Assembly (NCBI GenBank): GCA_009773355.1
Contig: WRPG01000006.1
Location: 1-64,000, forward strand
Source of the DNA: Limisphaerales bacterium
GTDB taxonomy: Bacteria; Verrucomicrobiota; Verrucomicrobiia; Limisphaerales; SXTU01
DNA: 64,000 nt
Reading direction: 5' to 3'
Notes under the pieces: generated by a model
Seen by the model: only the letters and a program-made list of their open reading frames with translations
What the model was told of the DNA's origin: nothing
Database searches by the model: none
Shown here: positions 63,638 through 64,000 of the stretch, one piece after another
How positions within the stretch are numbered: position 1 is the first letter of the stretch
Layout: the number at the start of each line of letters is the position of its first letter
Translations under genes and position numbers: made by a program

Positions 63638-64000
63638 AGTAGGATCGCTCGTTTCGTTGGCCGCTCTGACGGGCAGCAATTTCAGAGGCAGAGATTTCGC
63701 GAAAAAAGCGAAATCACCGCTTGACACTCTGTCACTCGGAGTCCACAAACGGCCCATCCCAAAGGTCGTTTATGGGGAATCATAAACTTGCTGTGTCGCA
63801 ATGCTCCGGGTCGCAACCCGCCCGCAATGCTTTTTTCTCCCTCGCCCCGACCGATGGAGCGAGCCGGGCCGAAGGGATTTCTTTCTCCGGCCCCGAGTTC
63901 CTATCTCCCATCCCCCAAACCCTGTCCTCCGGTCCCGTCGCCCCGTATCTGACCCGCCGGACGCCCTCCGACAACCCCGCAGGCCCCTTCCGGCTTGGCC
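63638..64000. other. Non-coding tail of the window
   Basis: No supported gene is seen in these 363 bp. A short stem (GTTTATG with CATAAAC, 63768-63774 and 63781-63787) is present without a T-tract. A TTGACA hexamer at 63721 has no convincing -10 partner. A 64-residue frame on the minus strand (63780-63974) has no recognisable features. Confidence 0.5.

Noticed and set aside
63721..63749. TTGACA hexamer as a promoter
   Set aside because: No acceptable -10 element at the expected spacing and no gene follows in the window.
63780..63974. A 64-residue minus-strand frame at the window end
   Set aside because: No motif, no context and poor composition; treated as non-coding.

Overview
The window looks like chromosomal DNA of a free-living, GC-rich member of the PVC superphylum, most likely Verrucomicrobiota (Limisphaerales/Pedosphaera-like). 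This is inferred from family content, not from a marker search. Supporting families are two PVC-type heme-binding CxxCH/HEAT proteins, two DUF1549/DUF1553 (PSD1) plus DUF1501 pairs, four secreted sulfatases, ThuA-like and DUF1080 proteins, secreted sugar-isomerase-like TIM barrels and a CotH-type protein. No tRNA, rRNA, CRISPR array or classical insertion sequence was found.

Layout. 1-7306: core genes, with infB (partial)-nusA and miaA on minus, then an acetyltransferase, a ThuA-like protein, aroA, cmk and a plsC-type acyltransferase on plus. 7558-19384: mainly secreted PVC-specific proteins on plus (PVC cytochrome, beta-propeller-like protein, PSD1/DUF1501 pair, TIM barrel) plus a CDGSH protein and a minus-strand NagA-type deacetylase. 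19462-23342 (minus): a large subtilisin-like protease and GDP-fucose synthase. 23480-25503 (plus): parB, a four-helix-bundle (S23) gene bracketed by inverted repeats, and def. 25569-44866: an unbroken minus-strand block with a PVC cytochrome, pyrG, three sulfatases, a Mrr-like nuclease, DUF2071, a DUF1501/PSD1 pair, an esterase, a fourth sulfatase and exonuclease III. 44941-54997: a TIM barrel on plus, then on minus rsmD and a run of secreted proteins: a coiled-coil/PA14 protein and a relative sharing a module, a squalene-cyclase-fold protein, DUF3299 and a His-rich lipoprotein. 55175-63637: CotH-type protein, methyltransferase, desaturase, DUF2934 protein, a NusG paralogue next to a DegT aminotransferase, ThuA-like and DUF1080 proteins.

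How the genes fit together. The sulfatases, esterase, PSD1/DUF1501 pairs, PVC cytochromes, ThuA-like and DUF1080 proteins all carry export signals. They fit an extracytoplasmic machinery for degrading sulfated or otherwise complex polysaccharides, with oxidative steps. Substrates cannot be read from the sequence.

The most unusual feature is a dense layer of short repeats that gene calling does not explain. One class is short-period tandem arrays (unit 7, 8 or 10 bases, very often four copies per arm), usually in facing inverted pairs. They fill intergenic gaps and also lie in frame inside miaA, aroA, both PSD1 genes and a sulfatase signal peptide. One such inverted pair encloses the S23-family gene and fills exactly the gap between the parB stop and the def start, so that gene is a candidate owner of the repeat family. 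A second class is palindromes of about 65-110 bp with GGAGCGC...GCGCTCC ends.
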